From: Sulfurovum sp.
GTDB lineage: Bacteria > Campylobacterota > Campylobacteria > Campylobacterales > Sulfurovaceae
NCBI RefSeq assembly: GCF_015493435.1
Contig: NZ_WGDD01000029.1
Coordinates: forward strand, 160,661 to 224,660
Length of the DNA: 64,000 nt
Direction of reading: 5' to 3'
In this document: positions 63,297 through 64,000 of the stretch, piece by piece
Position numbering within the stretch: position 1 is the first letter of the stretch
Layout of the letters: each line of letters begins with the position of its first letter
Translations under genes and position numbers: made by a program
The notes under the pieces: generated by a model
Databases searched by the model: none
Told to the model about the DNA's origin: nothing
What the model saw: the letters and a program-made list of their open reading frames with translations, nothing else

Positions 63297-63896
63297 TTAT
63301 CCTAAAACTGTTTGTATAATATAGCCTATATCTTTCTTCAAAGACCATGTCTGCATATAGGCTTTATTGATGGCCACTTTGTCCGGCCAGATCACTTCCC
63401 GGTTATAGGCTTCCGGATCATCCTGCATTGACAGGATCTTTTCCTCATCCTTGTATTTCAACGATGCCGGTCCGGTTATCCCCGGACGCAATTGTAAAAT
63501 CATCCTGTCTTCCCCCTCAAGTTCGTCTGCAAACCCAGGAACATCCGGCCGGGGTCCCACAAAGCTCATCTCTCCCGACAGTACATTAAAAAGCTGGGGA
63601 AGTTCATCGATCTTGGTACGCCTGAAGAACGCACCGCTTCGTGTGATCCTCCGGTCTCTGCTCGTTGTAACGGTTGTCCGTACGCCTTGTACCGCGTTCA
63701 TGGTTTTGATCTTGAAAACATTGAACCGCCTGCCGTCTTTACCAATGCGCGTCTGCATGAAAAGTCCATTGCTTTTTGTTTCTGCTGACGCTACGACCCA
63801 GGCAAGCAGCATCAGCCATCCTGTCAGGCATATACCTGTCGTTGCAGCCACTACATCGAACAGGCGTTTTTTTCTTTGCTGGGAAGCAGTCAACAT
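63297..63896 (-). CDS. pglC: Initiating phosphoglycosyl transferase (PglC-like)
   Basis: 199 aa, monotopic membrane enzyme that moves a phospho-sugar from UDP to undecaprenyl phosphate. Re-entrant helix FDVVAATTGICLTGWLMLLA, catalytic RRTKIDELPQLFNVLSGEMS (Asp-Glu dyad), FVGPRPDVPGFADELEG and LRPGITGPASLKYKDEEKIL. With pglE and pglF it can place diNAcBac or a related sugar on the lipid carrier. Confidence 0.92.
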   Translation of the reverse strand: MLTASQQRKKRLFDVVAATTGICLTGWLMLLAWVVASAETKSNGLFMQTRIGKDGRRFNVFKIKTMNAVQGVRTTVTTSRDRRITRSGAFFRRTKIDELPQLFNVLSGEMSFVGPRPDVPGFADELEGEDRMILQLRPGITGPASLKYKDEEKILSMQDDPEAYNREVIWPDKVAINKAYMQTWSLKKDIGYIIQTVLG

Positions 63897-64000
63897 TTAC
63901 TTTTTCAATTTATATATTTTACTGTACGGTGATGAAACAACCAGTTCAAAGAGGTTTTTATCGTATTTCCCCAGTATGAACATTTGGACATACATAGAAT
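63897..64000 (-). CDS. 3' end of an upstream gene, possibly oligosaccharyltransferase pglB
   Basis: The last 33 codons of a gene that begins beyond the window: SMYVQMFILGKYDKNLFELV, then VSSPYSKIYKLKK and TAA, adjoining the pglC start (TAAATG). The ending (YDKNLFELV...KIYKLK) and the position just before pglC suggest PglB, the N-oligosaccharyltransferase. Too little sequence for certainty. Confidence 0.4.
   Translation of the reverse strand, partial: SMYVQMFILGKYDKNLFELVVSSPYSKIYKLKK

Overview
The window is chromosomal DNA of a Campylobacterota (epsilonproteobacterial) chemolithotroph, most likely Sulfurovum or a close relative. The case rests on the content as a whole: a futalosine-pathway mqnA, a Pgl-type glycosylation module, promoters with an AT-rich upstream and only a recognisable TATAAT-like -10, a soluble-looking fumarate/succinate oxidoreductase pair, and moderately low-GC codon use. 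rpoB and rpoC are separate genes overlapping by 8 bp, not fused as in Helicobacter.

Layout. 1-2.9 kb: the end of cysD, cysN, a DUF2061-kinase fusion and cysC, which together make PAPS. 2.9-6.9 kb: an AT-rich, decaying surface-polysaccharide islet on the minus strand, with a dead sulfotransferase, a truncated GT2, an intact GT14 and sulfotransferase, and a dead REP-associated (IS200-like) transposase with its inverted ends. 6.9-21.4 kb: housekeeping genes (nnr, rpsU, purT-yjbQ-hydroxyacid dehydrogenase-frdA/sdhA-sdhB, a thioesterase, an orphan MntA-type antitoxin, leuC, rqcH, cdsA-dxr, tsaD). 21.7-27 kb: gyrB, a degenerate GGDEF-EAL protein, queF, a small HTH protein, DUF2853. 27-45 kb: the translation/transcription block read on the minus strand (tRNA-Thr, Tyr, Gly, Thr, tuf, rpmG, tRNA-Trp, secE, nusG, rplKAJL, rpoBC, rpsL, rpsG, fusA). 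45-50.6 kb: yaaA, a tiny membrane ORF, an LsrG-like monooxygenase, a class II aldolase, an LsrK-like kinase, yciH, nhaA. 50.6-60.4 kb: SagB-type oxidoreductase, DUF309, a YyaL-type thioredoxin protein, a DksA-like protein, an S24 repressor, moeA-moaE-moaD, mqnA, gltX, a ComEA-like protein. 60.4-64 kb: pglF-pglE-pglC and the 3' end of what may be pglB.

Main observations. (1) A family of small palindromic repeats built on GTAGGGTGC is scattered through the window; in five genes (nnr, dxr, dksA-like, S24 repressor, gltX) the TAG of the repeat is the stop codon, and in rqcH a complete 78-bp inverted pair is read through in frame as 26 extra residues. (2) The S24 repressor gene and a stand-alone HTH gene 30 kb away share a 17-bp operator-like site (16/17 identical). 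(3) rpsU and rqcH share a leader: a 17-nt motif (16/17 identical), then a short hairpin, then AAGGAGA. (4) LsrK- and LsrG-like proteins sit with a class II aldolase but without an Lsr transporter, suggesting an undescribed AI-2-like or phosphosugar pathway. (5) Several genes are visibly broken (sulfotransferase, GT2, transposase, HEPN toxin).
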